A stretch of 64,000 bases of DNA from Linnemannia hyalina. Lineage: Eukaryota > Mortierellomycota > Mortierellomycetes > Mortierellales > Mortierellaceae. The position numbers and the translations under genes are program-made. Shown piece after piece: positions 32,640-46,093 of this stretch (its first letter is position 1; the number at the start of each line of letters is the position of its first letter). Location: assembly GCA_019671135.1 (NCBI GenBank), contig JAHRHY010000001.1, forward strand, positions 2,108,001 to 2,172,000, read 5' to 3'. A model generated the notes under the pieces. It did not search any database and was not told where the DNA came from. It saw nothing but the letters and a program-made list of their open reading frames with translations.

Positions 32640-33886
32640 GATCGCAGAAAACCGAACTGTATACACTCGCTCTCTTAATGGCCGTTAAAGTTGGCCCAAT
32701 CACGTCTCTTCCAATCTCCTGAAGGCTCCCTTCTTCGTCCTTTACTTGACCTCGCACCATGCCAACATGCCTCACATAAATAACAAATGAACGCTTCATT
32801 TCCAAGGTTTCCCAAACACTCGCCAACAGCATCTTGAATCTCTTGATCAAGTCAATTGCCCTAGGCGTTAACATCGTCGCCGTCTTTTCAATAATGTAGT
32901 GCATCACGATATTGTGCCCACCCCTTTCTTTATGCCCGCTGTCAATCGCCTTCCTGATCAGTCGTAAGCTCATGTTGATGTCGTTGGAGTCTACGTTGGA
33001 GTATGGATGGATAGCGGTGGCGGATGGTTAGAACAAAATGTATCAGAACATTGGACGATTGAAACCATTCTACTTTGTCGCATAATGTGGTTCTGAGAAT
33101 AGAAGGAGAAGAAAACTTACATCTCCAGTCATTGGTGTCAAAGTCCCGCATAACGACGTTATAGCCCATGGCACCCAAGGTTCTTCTAGCGTGATGCTGA
33201 GGCTCCCGGAGGGTGGGCGCATGTACCTAGGCTTCACCCCTATCAACTCCTTAATCGCATTGTCCACTTTTCCATGCAGGCAAAAAGAAAGAGAGAAAGA
33301 AACCTAGATTGTCGAAACGATCAATGACATTCCTTTCTTTCGTGGTCTTGTTGTCCTTCGAATAAACGGCCGCCCAAGAGGAACTTACGATCAGCCATCT
33401 CATTGCGAACCTGTCTCGCGTTCATCTTGCTCAAGTCCTTATGCGGCCAAGTATGCGACCCAATCTGATGTCCCTCCGTACGCCCTCTTCACTACCTCAT
33501 AATCCTCCAGCCTCGCACTATTATCTCTATCTATAAAACATGTCGCCTTGACACCCATGACCTTCAAAACATCCAACAATTCATCCGTATACTTGAAAGG
33601 CCTATCGTCACAGGTCAAGGTGATGGTTCTGGGGGCCGTGCACCGGGTGATGATGGTGGCGCCGTCTGTGACCAAGGAAGGTTTCGTCGGCATCGGATTC
33701 GTCACAACCATTGTTTGGGATTTGAAAGTCGTAGAGGACAGGGTCGCACCTGGATGCGATGGCGAGGATCTGTTCTGAAGTTGTCTCGGCTGAGATGTTT
33801 ACAGATGATGTTATTGTTGCAGCGATGGTGAATAGGAGAACTGCCAGTGTCATGCGCAATGGCCGAGTAGAGAGAGAGAGAGACAT
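32640..33886 (-). pseudogene. Decayed chitin deacetylase (NodB-type)
   Basis: A minus-strand gene with several disablements. ATG at 33886 opens a signal peptide (MTLAVLLFTIAATITSS) and CDPVLYDFQIPNN. The frame shifts near 33715 to ITRCTAPRTITLTCDDRPFK, where the usual TFDDGP metal site reads TCDDRP. It shifts again near 33485, after KRAY, to the intact GHQIGSHTWPHKDLSK motif. A normal donor GTAAGT follows near 33390. The next exon carries NAIKELIGVKPRYMRPPSGS and shifts near 33185 to LGAMGYNVVMRDFDTNDWR. The last exon has MHYIIEKTATMLTPRAIDLI, where MHD is expected, and another shift near 32845. At least three frameshifts plus active-site changes make function very unlikely. Introns are still recognisable, so loss is fairly recent. 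Confidence 0.82.
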
Positions 33887-34060
33887 CCTATCTCGGCCAC
33901 ATGCCTTTAATATCCTCTTATCACTCTCGCACCTAGACAAGACTCCACCCTCGATCTACTCAGCAACGCATATCATACTCCTGTAACGAACTGTGAGGAA
34001 GGAGTACCATATTTTTATTTTATTTTCTATGCTCTATTTACAATCAACCCAAGGAGGGAA

Positions 34061-35400
34061 TCATGCTTTGACAGGAAGCGCGATATGTTGCATCGGTGCC
34101 TTCCAGTCATCAGGGGCAATAAAGCGGTCCTCCTGTGGCTGTTGTCGTTGTTGTTGAGATTGTTGATCCGTTTGGTCTTTTGGGCTGCAGGACCCTGATT
34201 CTAAAAGGGCAAAGGGGTGAAGGAAGACAAGAGGAAAATGCACAGGGCATGTTAGAACAACTTTAAAATACTACCACGTACATGAAAAAAGAGAGAGAAA
34301 GGACTGAGGACACTAAAGAAAGGAAAATAGGTGAGGGAAAGAGTGGCAAAAGATAGATACCCGATTCAATGCGGGGTGAAAGAAGAGAAACGAGGGTAAT
34401 CGTTATTGAGTCGAGTGTATGTGTGTGTCGTGTAAAGGAAGTGAATGGTTGGGGAACAAAAGGAATGCGTTGGTCTGTGTTCTTGTTTGTTGTAAGAAGC
34501 ACAGACCGATCTGAGTGAATTCGGTGTGGAAGGGAAGGATGTCCAACCCGTTTAGGAATGGACTCTTTGAACTTGCTATCGTGTAGGTTACTGCCACCAT
34601 GCCACGTCTCTTTGTCGTTTGTCGTTATGTCTGTCGCTTTTGTCACTGTTGCGAGAAAAGGAAAGGGCTTGTTTTATGTTTTTCTCTTGCTAATCCTACC
34701 ACGCCCACAAAGCTATGACTTCAATTCCCGCATTACCTCGCTCTGACACACTTACGCACACCTTCCAAGTGCTCTTTCACTCTCTCTCCTTCACACACCC
34801 TTGCACGAGGAAGAGAAACAACGCATACATAATGACAATTTCTGTTTCTCTTGGCACAGAGAATTCTGTCGAGGAAAGAGGGAAGTGTTACTTACTGTTG
34901 TAGCTGGCGTTTTGTCGGAAACCATATGCATCGTACTCTTCCGAAGAGGTCGAAGAGGCAGCCCGTGGAGAGTATCTCGACTTGTAAGGTTTCTCCTCCA
35001 CTTCCCATCTATCCTTTTCTGCCATCCTCTTTGTTGCAGCTTTGTACGACGAAGGCGAGGATCGCCTGGGGCTTGATCGCCACGCACGACGGAAGGAAGA
35101 AAAGGAGATGAAGGAGTATGATGAAGCTATTGATCGACCGTTCTTTGTTGGGAGGATGTGGACGAGGAAGGATCCGAACTTTGATGATGATGGCGAGGCC
35201 ACATATACAAAGTCCTGGGGTACTGAAGACGAGGAGTGGCCGACGCCTGCGGCAGGGACAGGGGCTGGAGGGAAAGTTGTGGAGATGGTGGTGGCGGTTG
35301 GGGGGACGAGTTGCGAAAAGTCCATGACGGGATCCTTGGCGTTGATTATAATGACCGGGAGTAGCAGCGATGCTACGCTGTAGAAGAATATTGCCAACAT
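34061..35400 (-). CDS. Small secreted or anchored Ser-rich protein
   Basis: 214 aa from exons (minus) 35400-34896 and 34200-34061, joined in phase 1. The N-terminus is a clear signal peptide or anchor (MLAIFFYSVASLLLPVIIIN). The mature part is Pro/Thr/Ser-rich (VPPTATTISTTFPPAPVPAA), then Arg/Ser-rich (SFRRAWRSSPRRSSPSSYKA), and ends with a Gln-rich stretch and WKAPMQHIALPVKA. No domain is recognised. The intron would be 695 nt, long for this window, so an extra exon could be hidden in it or the 3' part could be wrong. It may be a small cell-surface protein; that is inference. Confidence 0.5.
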
Positions 35401-38400
35401 CGTTTGCTCGGAGCGATTTTTGTTGCGGTTGTGTTGAGTGCGTTGAGAATTGAGGGTAAGAACCGGTGGCGGAGGGGAAGAGAACAAAAAGGGAAAAGGG
35501 AAAGGAAGAAAGAGGGGAGATGCAGAGAGGAGATCAAAAATCGTGCAAGGGAAAAAGGGATGATTGATAGATGCGATGCTGGGATAGGAACAATTGGAAT
35601 GACGACAGGCACAAAAGAACGAGCGAGGAATGGAGTGAGATGGGGTGTGGATAACGGGAAAGGAGAAGAGTAGTGGGAATGGTGGTGCAGGAACAAAGGG
35701 AAACAAAGAGAAAGAGAAGGGGTGGTAAATGGTAATTATTGCTTTTTGTGCAGGGCAGCAACAGAGACAGAGACAAATTGCACCATCGGGCTATTCTTTC
35801 ATCTGTGCTCTCTTTTTTAAATAGGCATACACTCGTCAAGAGCGTAATGTATATTATGAGAGCAACAAGCCTGACATGTTGTTGCACGGCACGATTGCCT
35901 TTGCAGCCGCTCGTGGTTGTCCTTTGAGCTTTTTCATCGACAATCGTCGTCAGTCACCGTTGTCTTCTTCGTCGGGATTCGGGAAAATCATTAGCGCACA
36001 AATAAAAAAAATGCCATCCGCCCTGCCTTAACACAGCCATCCCGTTTTCTACTAACTGTCCTTTTTTGCTTTTCTTTGTACGCATTTTACACCATCTCAG
36101 TCGATCTCCATGTATGCAATGGCGCTAACGTACATGTATGTGCGCCGGTACGGATGCCATTCCTGGATCCTCTTGCATGTGTTCTCCAAATCCCACGTAC
36201 GCCTTCACTTTTGTTCGAACACTTTCTCTTGAACGCATGTTGGCAAACCTTCCGTCCTTTCCTGCGATGTGTTGACTAATTATTCGTTTATTCACGTTTT
36301 CTTTGTGTGAGATGCAGGTGTGTGTGAGGTTTTGATTGAGAAGAGGTTTGCGCTCGATATAGTCCTTCAACTGTACGATAAACAGGGTCAGGGTGGAGCG
36401 AGCCTTCGATAAGAATTCAAATTCTTGTCATCCAGACGGCGCAGTAGGGGCTGTAGAGGCACAAGGGAGCGCAAGCGCATCGACCAAGACCCAGCAGCAA
36501 AAACTGCAATTTGAAAAGGAGACGTTGGTAAAGAACTCATAACTCTGTTTTTTGCTTTTCAAGGGCCGGACCGCAAGAACAATTCCAAGTCACGAATGAG
36601 CATGTTGTTGCGTCGAAAACGAAGGCTTAGATTTGATTGGACTCCATGGGGGGTGGACTAGCATTTTGAATATTTCAGTTTCATTCGGGCTCAGAGTCGT
36701 TTTTTCTTTGGATCTCGTGCGTTTGTTGTTGTCTTGTTCTTTCGTGAGGGCTGAAGCAAAAACAAGGCCACACGGAACAGTGGTCTAATTAATCCAACAA
36801 ACCTTGACAATTAGCAGGCACTCTCTTGAAAGCTTTTACACCCTTGGGGTTGTTTCTATCACCAATGAACAAGACGGTGATCAATAGTGCCTTATTTTCT
36901 GCCTTCCTTCCCCTTTTCTTTTCATCACTGATCCTGCCATAACAAAGGTCATCAGTTGAACTGAGACAAAGATCGCACCCAGGGGTAACCAAGGCGAGAC
37001 AAAAAAAAAGAGTGAGGTCTGGTGGACCATGTGTCTCATAAAGAGGAGACACACACATCGCCTCCTTTTGAAAGGAGGGTGTGGGTGGTGCTAACATGCT
37101 TGCTGGACTTGACAATTGCTTCTGAGGATGTGTGGACTGTGGGCAGGCGTACACACAAAGACTTTTTTTTGGTTTGTGAGCGTAGAATACCGAGAAGGAA
37201 AAGTAAAAATAAAACAAGAATGACAGGTGGAAACCTGAAGACGCAAAGTAAACTTGCACAGTAGGGTGTTGTGTATGTGAGTGGTTGGTGCAAACAAGCC
37301 ATGCCCTCTCCCTCGGGTGGCCAAGGCAGAGAGAAAGGAAGGAGTTTCTTTCTTCTTCTTCTGGATAAGGGCTTTGTTACCGACATCTCTCTCTCTCTCT
37401 TTTGTTTCCTCATCTCTCCATCAACACAGACCATCCTTTCCCTTCCTCTCGAACAAAAACCTCCTCTCCCCCCCCCCCCCCACGCGACCAAACTAAACAC
37501 ACTTCAGGTACATATCAATTTTTTCATGCTCTCTTTTCCTCTCCATCAATTCTATCTTCATGCTCCCGCGGCTCTAATGCCTAAAAGTCTGTCTCCAATT
37601 GGTTCAAAATCCTAAGCGCAACAGTCAGACGAGCAAACCTTTTGGTGTGTCCCAGTATTGGAGCGGAGAGAGGATGGCTTTCTTTTCCCCCTTTGTCATG
37701 TCCTGTAGTCCTCATTAACAGCTGTATCCCAAACCCCAAGCCTTAGCCCAGCCCTGGCTTTTCTTCCTCGGCACTTTTTTACGTTTCGTTGTCCTGTATC
37801 CTCCTTGCTCGTTATAACTCGTTGTTTTTCCAGCCAGGGGAGGGAGTTGGAAGGGGGGAGAAAGAAAAAGAAAGAGGCGGGGGAGAAAAAAAGGGAGGAA
37901 CAAAAGGGGCCAGACAACTTTAGAAGAGCAAACGCAGAAGGGTCGCGGTCCCTCTCTTTTTACTTTCTTCTGTGGAATTGCAGAGATACACGATGAGCAC
38001 CACCACCACATCTTTGCTACCTACTCAGCATACCTCCGCTTCTTCAGAGCTAAGTCGAAAAAAAGTGCTCGAGGGTATCTTCGGGATCCCAAAGATGCAG
38101 CCCTTTCTTTTCATGTACATGTACCAACTGTTCTTAAATGTGTGCGAAATTGAAAATCCACTTTTTTTCGTCGAAGTTCTCGGTAATCGGCTCTAAAGAG
38201 GAGGCGAGGAGTTGCAGTGTGAGAGAGTACTTTTTTTCAATCACAGCCTCATCCCTTTGAGAAACCCATGTTGAGAATGACATGTCTGCTCGAATGCGTG
38301 GGTTGGGGGGGTGCAAAGGAAGAAGGGGTGGAGAGGTGTCTTTTCTGACCATTCCCAGTCCAAATGTACTAAAAATACCTTTTATTATTATCTTTTTTGT

Positions 38401-38514
38401 CCGCTGGGTTTAGAGAAAAGTCGTGTGGTGCAATCCAGGCAAAGAGCGCTTTTTATCCTTTGAACTTTGAAGTCAACAGGGGTTAAATAATCTCCTTCAG
38501 TGTAATCCACCAGA
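35401..38514. other. 3.1-kb spacer, no confident gene
   Basis: Short protein-like patches occur but do not join into a model: plus-strand VCEVLIEKRFALDIVLQLYD at about 36320-36410 (after a plausible CAG acceptor) and a 68-codon plus frame at 37993-38196 (MSTTTTSLLPTQHTSASSEL). Two adjacent hairpins lie at 37030-37078. The final 100 nt are the leader of the next gene. Confidence 0.4.
37030..37078. repeat. Two adjacent inverted repeats
   Basis: TGTGTCTC (37030-37037) pairs with GAGACACA (37046-37053), and CCTCCTTT (37061-37068) pairs with AAAGGAGG (37071-37078) over a 2-nt loop. Confidence 0.75.
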
Positions 38515-40253
38515 ATGGCTGCTCTCAATCGCCCCTCAGGCAACAACTACAACAACAACAACAACAACAACAACAACCAGAGCAGGAGCAACAACAACTC
38601 TTCTTTTCCTTCTTCCTCTCCCCCCAACATCCCTTCCCGCTTCTCTTCTTACCAACCTCCAGCACTTCGCACCGACATAAACCCTTTCGGAGGACAGCAA
38701 CCCCTTTCACCCACTCAACCACTCTCACCAACACAACCCCTATCGCCCTCCTACCCTTATCCTCACCAGCAACAGCAACAGCAGTTCCAGCCTCAAGGGC
38801 AGTATCAGCCTCGATCTCAATATCAGCCCCAGTCGCAGTACCAGCCTCAATCGCAGTACCGCCAACCCCCACCACAGCAACAACAACAACAACAACAGAA
38901 CTCTCAGTTCCATCGTTCCCAGAGTCCACCCGCTGCATACAATCGTGCCCAGAGTCCACCCGCTGCTTACAACCGTGCCATAAGTCCACCTGCTGCTTAC
39001 AACCGTGCCATAAGTCCACCCGCTGCTTACAACCGTGCCATAAGCCCACCTCGCCAGCAGCAACAGCAGCAGTTGTTCAACCATCGTTCCCAGAGTCCAC
39101 CTCGCGCCGACTTCAGGAATAACAACAACAACAACGCGGCTCCAGTTCAACCACCAAGTTTAGCGTCCGCCTTCAGCACTAACAACAACAACAACAGATC
39201 CTACCCACCAGTCCCGGGCCCTCCTTCCCCACCCACCCACCAACAGTACCAGCCAAACTACCAAGCCGCTTCAGCGCAATCACCGTTCACCAAGTTGGCA
39301 GGCCCTGTACCATCCCCTAACCACCCTCTGGCCGTTGAGGAGCTTCATTTGAACCCACCCCAGCGTAGCTTTGTAGCGGTCGAAGGCCCCGATCGTCCCC
39401 TCTCTGTCGCCTCCTTCTCCAACCTTTCGACCCACTCCAACGAGCCCCTCAACCCTCCCAGACACCAACAATCCCAACTCGAGGATCGATCTCGATCGCG
39501 CACAAAGAAGCAGCTCCCGACAAAGAAGATGACTTACCGTGGAAACAATAATGCGACTGAGTCTGGACCTCGGCCCATGACTCCACAGCTCTGGCACCCC
39601 GATAATGATAACAACCATCGCCGTTCGACTGACTCGGATTCGGGGCTGGACGAAATCGATGACGATGACCGTCGCCGAAACAAGGAGGCTGCGGAAGGGG
39701 ATGACGATCAACCCAAGCTGAAGAAGAAGCGCAAGAACCTCGCTGCGCGCATCCGATCCTGGCGCAAGCCCGATCCAGTCTTTAAGGTCAAGGGTACCGG
39801 TCGTCTGGCCCAGTTCTCGAACGAGCGTCTTTACCTGCACTGGATCCGGTTCGGTATCCTCCAGGGTGGTATTGCAGTCATGTTGTTGAACTTTGGTAAC
39901 GAACTTGCGGGGACAATTGGAGTCCTCACGCTGGTCTTGGCCCTGTTAACGCTGCTGTATGGAACAACGTTGTACCATTTGCGTCACATTTACATGGTCA
40001 CCAAGCGCAAGGATGTCGTTTATTTCACAAGGAAGGTTCCTACCCTGCTCACCATTGGTCTTTTCTCCGTCTATCTTGCCAACTTTATCCGTAAGTCCCG
40101 GTCTACCCATCTATTCATCTCATACAGGTCGACTAAAGAAGAACCAAGAATATTAACCTTCTGTACCTTTTTTCTTTTTTTTCCTACTCGACAGTGACGC
40201 TAACGATCGGAGATGACATGGAACGCAAGAACCCATATTCCAGCTCCAATTAA
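38515..40253 (+). CDS. DUF202 (VTC-like) membrane protein with poly-N/Q N-terminus
   Basis: 544 aa from exons 38515-40090 and 40195-40253. The first ~400 residues are disordered: Asn run (NNYNNNNNNNNN), three PTQPLSP units, QYQPQS repeats, a Gln run and four perfect-to-near 10-residue SPPAAYNRA(I/Q) repeats. A basic segment follows (KLKKKRKNLAARIRSWRKPD) and then a three-helix DUF202 domain: FSNERLYLHWIRFGILQGGI, AVMLLNFGNELAGTIG, LTLVLALLTLLYGTTLYHLR, VPTLLTIGLFSVYLANFILT. The NERxxLxWIRF start and the LLNFG turn are those of VTC subunits and YidH. No SPX or VTC catalytic domain is present, so polyphosphate synthesis is not implied. It may be a scaffold or partner in the vacuole or another membrane (inference). 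AATAAA at 40337. Confidence 0.82.
38923..39042 (+). repeat. Four 30-bp tandem coding repeats
   Basis: Units at 38923, 38953, 38983 and 39013 encode SPPAAYNRAQ once and SPPAAYNRAI three times, followed by a truncated SPPR. DNA identity between units is high, with only a few synonymous changes. Confidence 0.9.
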
Positions 40254-40741
40254 CTCCATGGAGAACAAATATCTCTTGTTCAATCATTCGAAACGTTCAA
40301 TCTTTCTAATTTACACATATACATATAAGGCATTACAATAAAAACGCACAAGCAATGATTTCTTTTCAAATTCATGTGGTTGAAAGGGCAAATGTACAAG
40401 CCCGCTCGCACGCGCGCGCTTAGAGAAATAAGCAGTTGGATACACTGGGCCAATTGTACAGGAAGCCTCAGTGGATACCAAGAAGTTGAAACGCCAAATG
40501 TCTGGGTAGCAACTGCTCACAAACATCATCGAAAGAGTGAGTTGTTTATTAACATCTGAGGGTTCCAGACGCGAACAGGTTGGTGATAGTGGGGGTTTTT
40601 GTAATCGATATGTCGCATCCAGCTCGTGTTGTTCGTTGTTGCTCCAATATCATTTCTCTCGCATACGACTTTTTTTTATCTATCTGAAAATAATAATGCT
40701 CGGGAGGTGGTTGGTTGAGAAGGTCAAAAAAGAGGCATTGT
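40254..40741. other. Convergent spacer
   Basis: 3' region of the DUF202 gene (AATAAA at 40337) and of QCR10 on the other strand. No exon seen. Confidence 0.5.
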
Positions 40742-41543
40742 TTATTCCTCGTCCTTGGCCTCGTAAGCCTTCCAGTAGTTGCCGATAGCGGGGAGCTTGC
40801 AGAAGAGATCGCGCTATTTGTTCATTGAAAGGAAAACGAGGTATGGCGTTAGTCAATTGAACAATGGAAAAATATTTGACGAGCAGAATATCATATAGAA
40901 CATGCTATGGTGACAGGTGGCCTACCTTAGCTGGGGGGAGGCACTCGGCAATGAAGAGGACACCGGAGCCGGCGGCAACACCGAAGAGGGTAAGGGAACC
41001 AGCCCTATTAGTTCCCAATTGAACAAAGATGAGAGAGAGAGGGTATTAGAAACGCGAATTGAGAACGGTATGTGCGCGTATCTAGGTATAGAGATTGTGG
41101 GTAGTGTGTACAAGAGTGTCGAGATGTGTGTTGTATGAGGTGTATGCTCTGCTCCGGAAGTCCGAAAACAGTTCGGAATTTTCAGCCGCATCATTTTGGG
41201 CGAGTGATCGGGTGCAAAGGCGCTATTCTCTTTTGTCGGATCCTTTTCGGTGTATGTTCCTGACTTGATAAAAGAGGACGATCCCGATCGTGCATGTAAT
41301 GAGTGCCATCATGTCTTTGCAGTCGCTCCTGTGTTTATGCGCCCTTCTCAAAAAGACTTGTTTCCGTTCATGTCTTCCTTGTGATTCGGAAAAAGAAGGT
41401 CCCTCCGTTTGTGAAGGAACGTGTTAAAGGAAGGAGCTGAAGAGGAGAGAGAGGAGAAGAGGGGTACGCTACCAGCGCATGACGTTCTCGGGGTTGGCGC
41501 CCAAGACGCGGACAGAGTGTGTGATGATGCGGGGACCAGCCAT
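40742..41543 (-). CDS. QCR10: Cytochrome bc1 complex subunit 10
   Basis: Small single-helix subunit of mitochondrial respiratory complex III. Exons (minus): 41543-41473, 41004-40926, 40813-40742; 73 aa. The protein reads MAGPRIITHSVRVLGANPEN, then VMRWAGSLTLFGVAAGSGVL, FIAECLPPAKRDLFCKLPAI and GNYWKAYEAKDEE. The W-x-G-x7-G-x-F-xE-x2-P pattern and the KLPAIGNYW end match the Qcr10/UCR 6.4-kDa family, and the length fits. One membrane helix spans ~26-44. The first intron (468 nt) is longer than most here. Call by family pattern, since such small proteins diverge fast. Confidence 0.85.
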
Positions 41544-42660
41544 TGTTGTAGAGTGCGAGGGGTGAGTGATGGAGGAGTGGAGTGGAATTTGATTCAAGAT
41601 GATTGGCAGCAGAGTAGAAAGTGTTTATCGGCGAGGTGAGGGATGCAGCTCGTGCGAGCGTGATATATGTGACGTCACCATCCCCCTGTGGGGAGGGTCT
41701 TTCAAAAATCACCCTCCAAGTGCAGCGTCCTTTCACTCCTCACACACAGGCACCGAAAAGGTATTGAAGGTTATGACAAGGCAAACCCCAGCTAAAGAAA
41801 GGATGCTTGGTCACGACAGACAACGACTAACAACGTATGAATGAGGATGCATTCGGATGGTGTGCGATCAGCATCACCAGCTAGTAATGGTTCGAGAAAA
41901 AAAGGAACAGACTGAGAGTGTTAGGAGAGTGGGCGGTTGGCATAGGTCGCTCCTTATTGGACTCATTCTTTTGGCAGTGGGATCCACAAGACTCACTTTA
42001 CAGCTTTCTGTTCCCTTTTACTTTTTCCCTTCTCTCTTCACCCTCTCCTTCACTCCGCATCGTCTCTCCTTCCCCACCCTTCCTTCCCTTCACACTCCTC
42101 CCTTTCACTCCTTCCTCCCTCCTTCACCCCTGCAAAAGGTACATCCGGCTCAAACCATCTGCCACCTATGTCCTCGCCAAACCCTTGCTCCCATTCCCCA
42201 ACTTTGCGCCTTACTCTCACCTTCTGTCAACTGCAAATGCCATTGACAGCAGGCAGCTCAACAGCGACCATCTCGGCCGTTGTTTGGCATGCTGTCAAAG
42301 CGGCATGCATATTATGCAACAACGGGGTCAGCTCCGTACATAAGGCTCGAATGCGAGCCACTCTATGGCTACAAAGAAAGAACTTGGCATCACCTAGTAA
42401 AAGAAGAGGACGGGGTTGCGTTGATGTCATGGTGGTGCTCACTGATTCGGGTCCGGAGCGACACTCTTGCTTCTTTCAGTGAACACAGCAGGAGGCACAT
42501 CAACAGCTGACATCGACGTTGTATGTGTTTTATACCTAAGGCTAACACTGTACTCTCATCTATTTTTTCACCCCTGGATGTAGGAACGCTTCCTGCAACC
42601 TTTTTTTTTCTCTAGTTCTGTTACGACCCCAACAACTTCGGTTTGTACAGTATTTAAAAA
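41544..42660. other. Divergent promoter region QCR10/PP2A
   Basis: C/T-rich tract at about 42005-42140 followed by AAAAGGTACAT, which may be a 5' UTR intron donor for the phosphatase gene. No protein-like exon that splices cleanly was found. Confidence 0.45.
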
Positions 42661-43990
<1,330 letters not shown>

Positions 43991-44414
43991 TAGTCGAATG
44001 TATATTTCGCGTTTTCTTTTTCTTACTTTCTCCTCTGTTACCCTTCTTTCACATATCCACACCAGCAAAAAACAAAAACAACAACAATCAATATCAGCAA
44101 CACCAACCAAAAAAAAAAAAATCACTCACACACACACACACAAACACACACAAGAGATTCTTTGCATTGTTTCTTACCTTGAAGTCCACCGACTTTCAAG
44201 CTGAATAGCTCGCTAGCTCACATCTGCGCACCTTTTGCACCCTTTGAAAATAAACAACATAAAAAAAAAGGTCGCCGAGCAACATGAACCAATCGAATGG
44301 AGTCACTCTGATAGTTTTTCGCACGACATTTTTTTTATATTTCGTCTTGTCATCTCATCTTTTCTTTCTTTCTTCACTACCTCCCCTCATCCATACCCCA
44401 ACATAACATTCACA
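43991..44414. other. Intergenic: PP2A 3' UTR and SDR promoter
   Basis: Contains AATAAA near 44249 and an A(12) run followed by a CA repeat near 44108-44152, then a C/T-rich leader. Confidence 0.5.
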
Positions 44415-45847
44415 ATGAGCAGACTTCAGGGAAAGAACGTTTTGATGTAAGCCAGGACAAGCAACACAACACCATACCTCTGACCTCATGCCATTTTGTT
44501 GCAGCTCAGCTCGGGAGAACCTCAACGGCATTGTTTTTTATTGTGTGTGTGGGTGGACCTCAGTCTTCCCACAGACACATAGACACTCGATTAGCACTCG
44601 GACAGTTATCAGCTGCCTTGCCGCACTGTATCTGCCTCAATTTTGTTTTCTTAGCCATCGCACTTCTATGTTTTTGAAACTTGATAGCACCGGTGCCTCC
44701 TCCGGAATCGGTGAGGCTTGCGCCCGCCACTTTGCCCAGGCTGGATCCAACTTGGTAAATAGAACAGGAGCGCATAGCTTCAACGGACAAGGATAATCAT
44801 CCCAATACAGAGTACCAATTGGAGTCGGCAATCAACTAACAGTCGGCCCTTATATCACATGGCCTTGTTGGTCCCGAATGATAGTTCTTGGCGGCTCGTC
44901 GTCAGGACCGTTTGGATGCGTTGAAGCAAGAGTTGGAGGCCAAGTACCCCTCGATCAAGATCTTGACCCACGTCCTCGATGTCCGTGTCAAGGCCAACGT
45001 CAACGCCGCCATTGATTTCTTTGGCGATATTGATGTCCTCGTCAACAATGCCGGTAAGTTTCAAGAGTGAGAGTTGAGGAAAACGCAGTTTAGAAGGAGT
45101 AATCGAAGGAAGGTGCTTAAGGAAAAGGATGTTTGTAGATGTGATCCACGACTCCAGGTTGCTCTCTGTTATTCACCACCCAGTTTCATATCTACCTTAA
45201 CCTTCAAATCGGCGAACTACAATAATAACTAGGTCTCGTGATTGGATTGGACAAGTTGGAGGATATCACCGAGGAGGCAATGGACACCATGATCGACACC
45301 AACGTCAAGGGACTCGTCTATGTCACCCAGGCCGTGATCCCTGGCATGCGTGCCCGCAACAAGGGCCATGTCATCAACATTGGTTCTGTTGCCGGTCAAC
45401 AGGCTTATGGAAACGGATCTATCTACTGCGCCACCAAGGCTGCTGTCGCCTCCGTCACCCGTGCCCTCATGCACGAGACCGTCGATACCGCCATCCGCGT
45501 CTCTGAGATCAACCCTGGTAATTTCACACCTTTTTTCACATTGACCTTTTTTTACTTACAACTAGGAGATATTACTCGTCGACATTCAAAACGCTAACTC
45601 CTGTTCAACAATGTAATTTGTGATACATATAATAGGCTTGGTGGAGACAGAGTTCTCGGTGATCAGATTCCGTGGTGACAAGGACAAAGCTGACTCGGTC
45701 TACAAGGGTTTGGTCCCTTTGAACGGCGACGATATCGCCGAGACGGTTATCTTTGTTGCCGGCCGTCCCGATCACGTCAACATTGCCGAGATGCTCGTCT
45801 TCCCCACCAACCAGGCTGCTGCCACCACTGTCTACCGCAAGCCCTAA
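44415..45847 (+). CDS. NADP-dependent short-chain dehydrogenase (YdfG-like)
   Basis: Oxidoreductase of the classical SDR family, close to E. coli YdfG and yeast Ymr226c, which oxidise serine, L-allo-threonine and related 3-hydroxy acids. Exons 44415-44446, 44688-44754, 44885-45053, 45233-45517, 45636-45847; 254 aa. Motifs: [20 protein letters not shown] (TGxxxGIG), LAARRQDRL (the Arg pair favours NADP), [27 protein letters not shown], the catalytic YCATK (Tyr-x3-Lys), and [18 protein letters not shown]. The first exon encodes only ten full codons. AATAAA at 45893. The substrate is inferred from the subfamily; the LVETEFSxIRFRGD loop is typical of it. Confidence 0.92.
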
Positions 45848-45892
45848 GCCAGCAGCGCCGTGGACATATCACTTTTAGAATACAGAACCATC

Positions 45893-45898
45893 AATAAA
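45893..45898 (+). terminator. Poly(A) signal of the SDR gene
   Basis: AATAAA 46 nt after the stop codon. Confidence 0.5.
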
Positions 45899-46093
45899 CT
45901 AAAGTAAAAAAAGACGAAAGCATTGTACAGAGGAAGAATTATCTCCGCAAAGTCGTATCTAAGTGAATATGTAATTATATGGACAGTTTATTCTTTTCAA
46001 GTAAAAAAAAAGAATAAGAGAAAATATCCAATACTTGGGGGTGGTATCATCAGAAGTCAACTCCGAAACTAACTTGGGGGGGTAAATCTCGTA

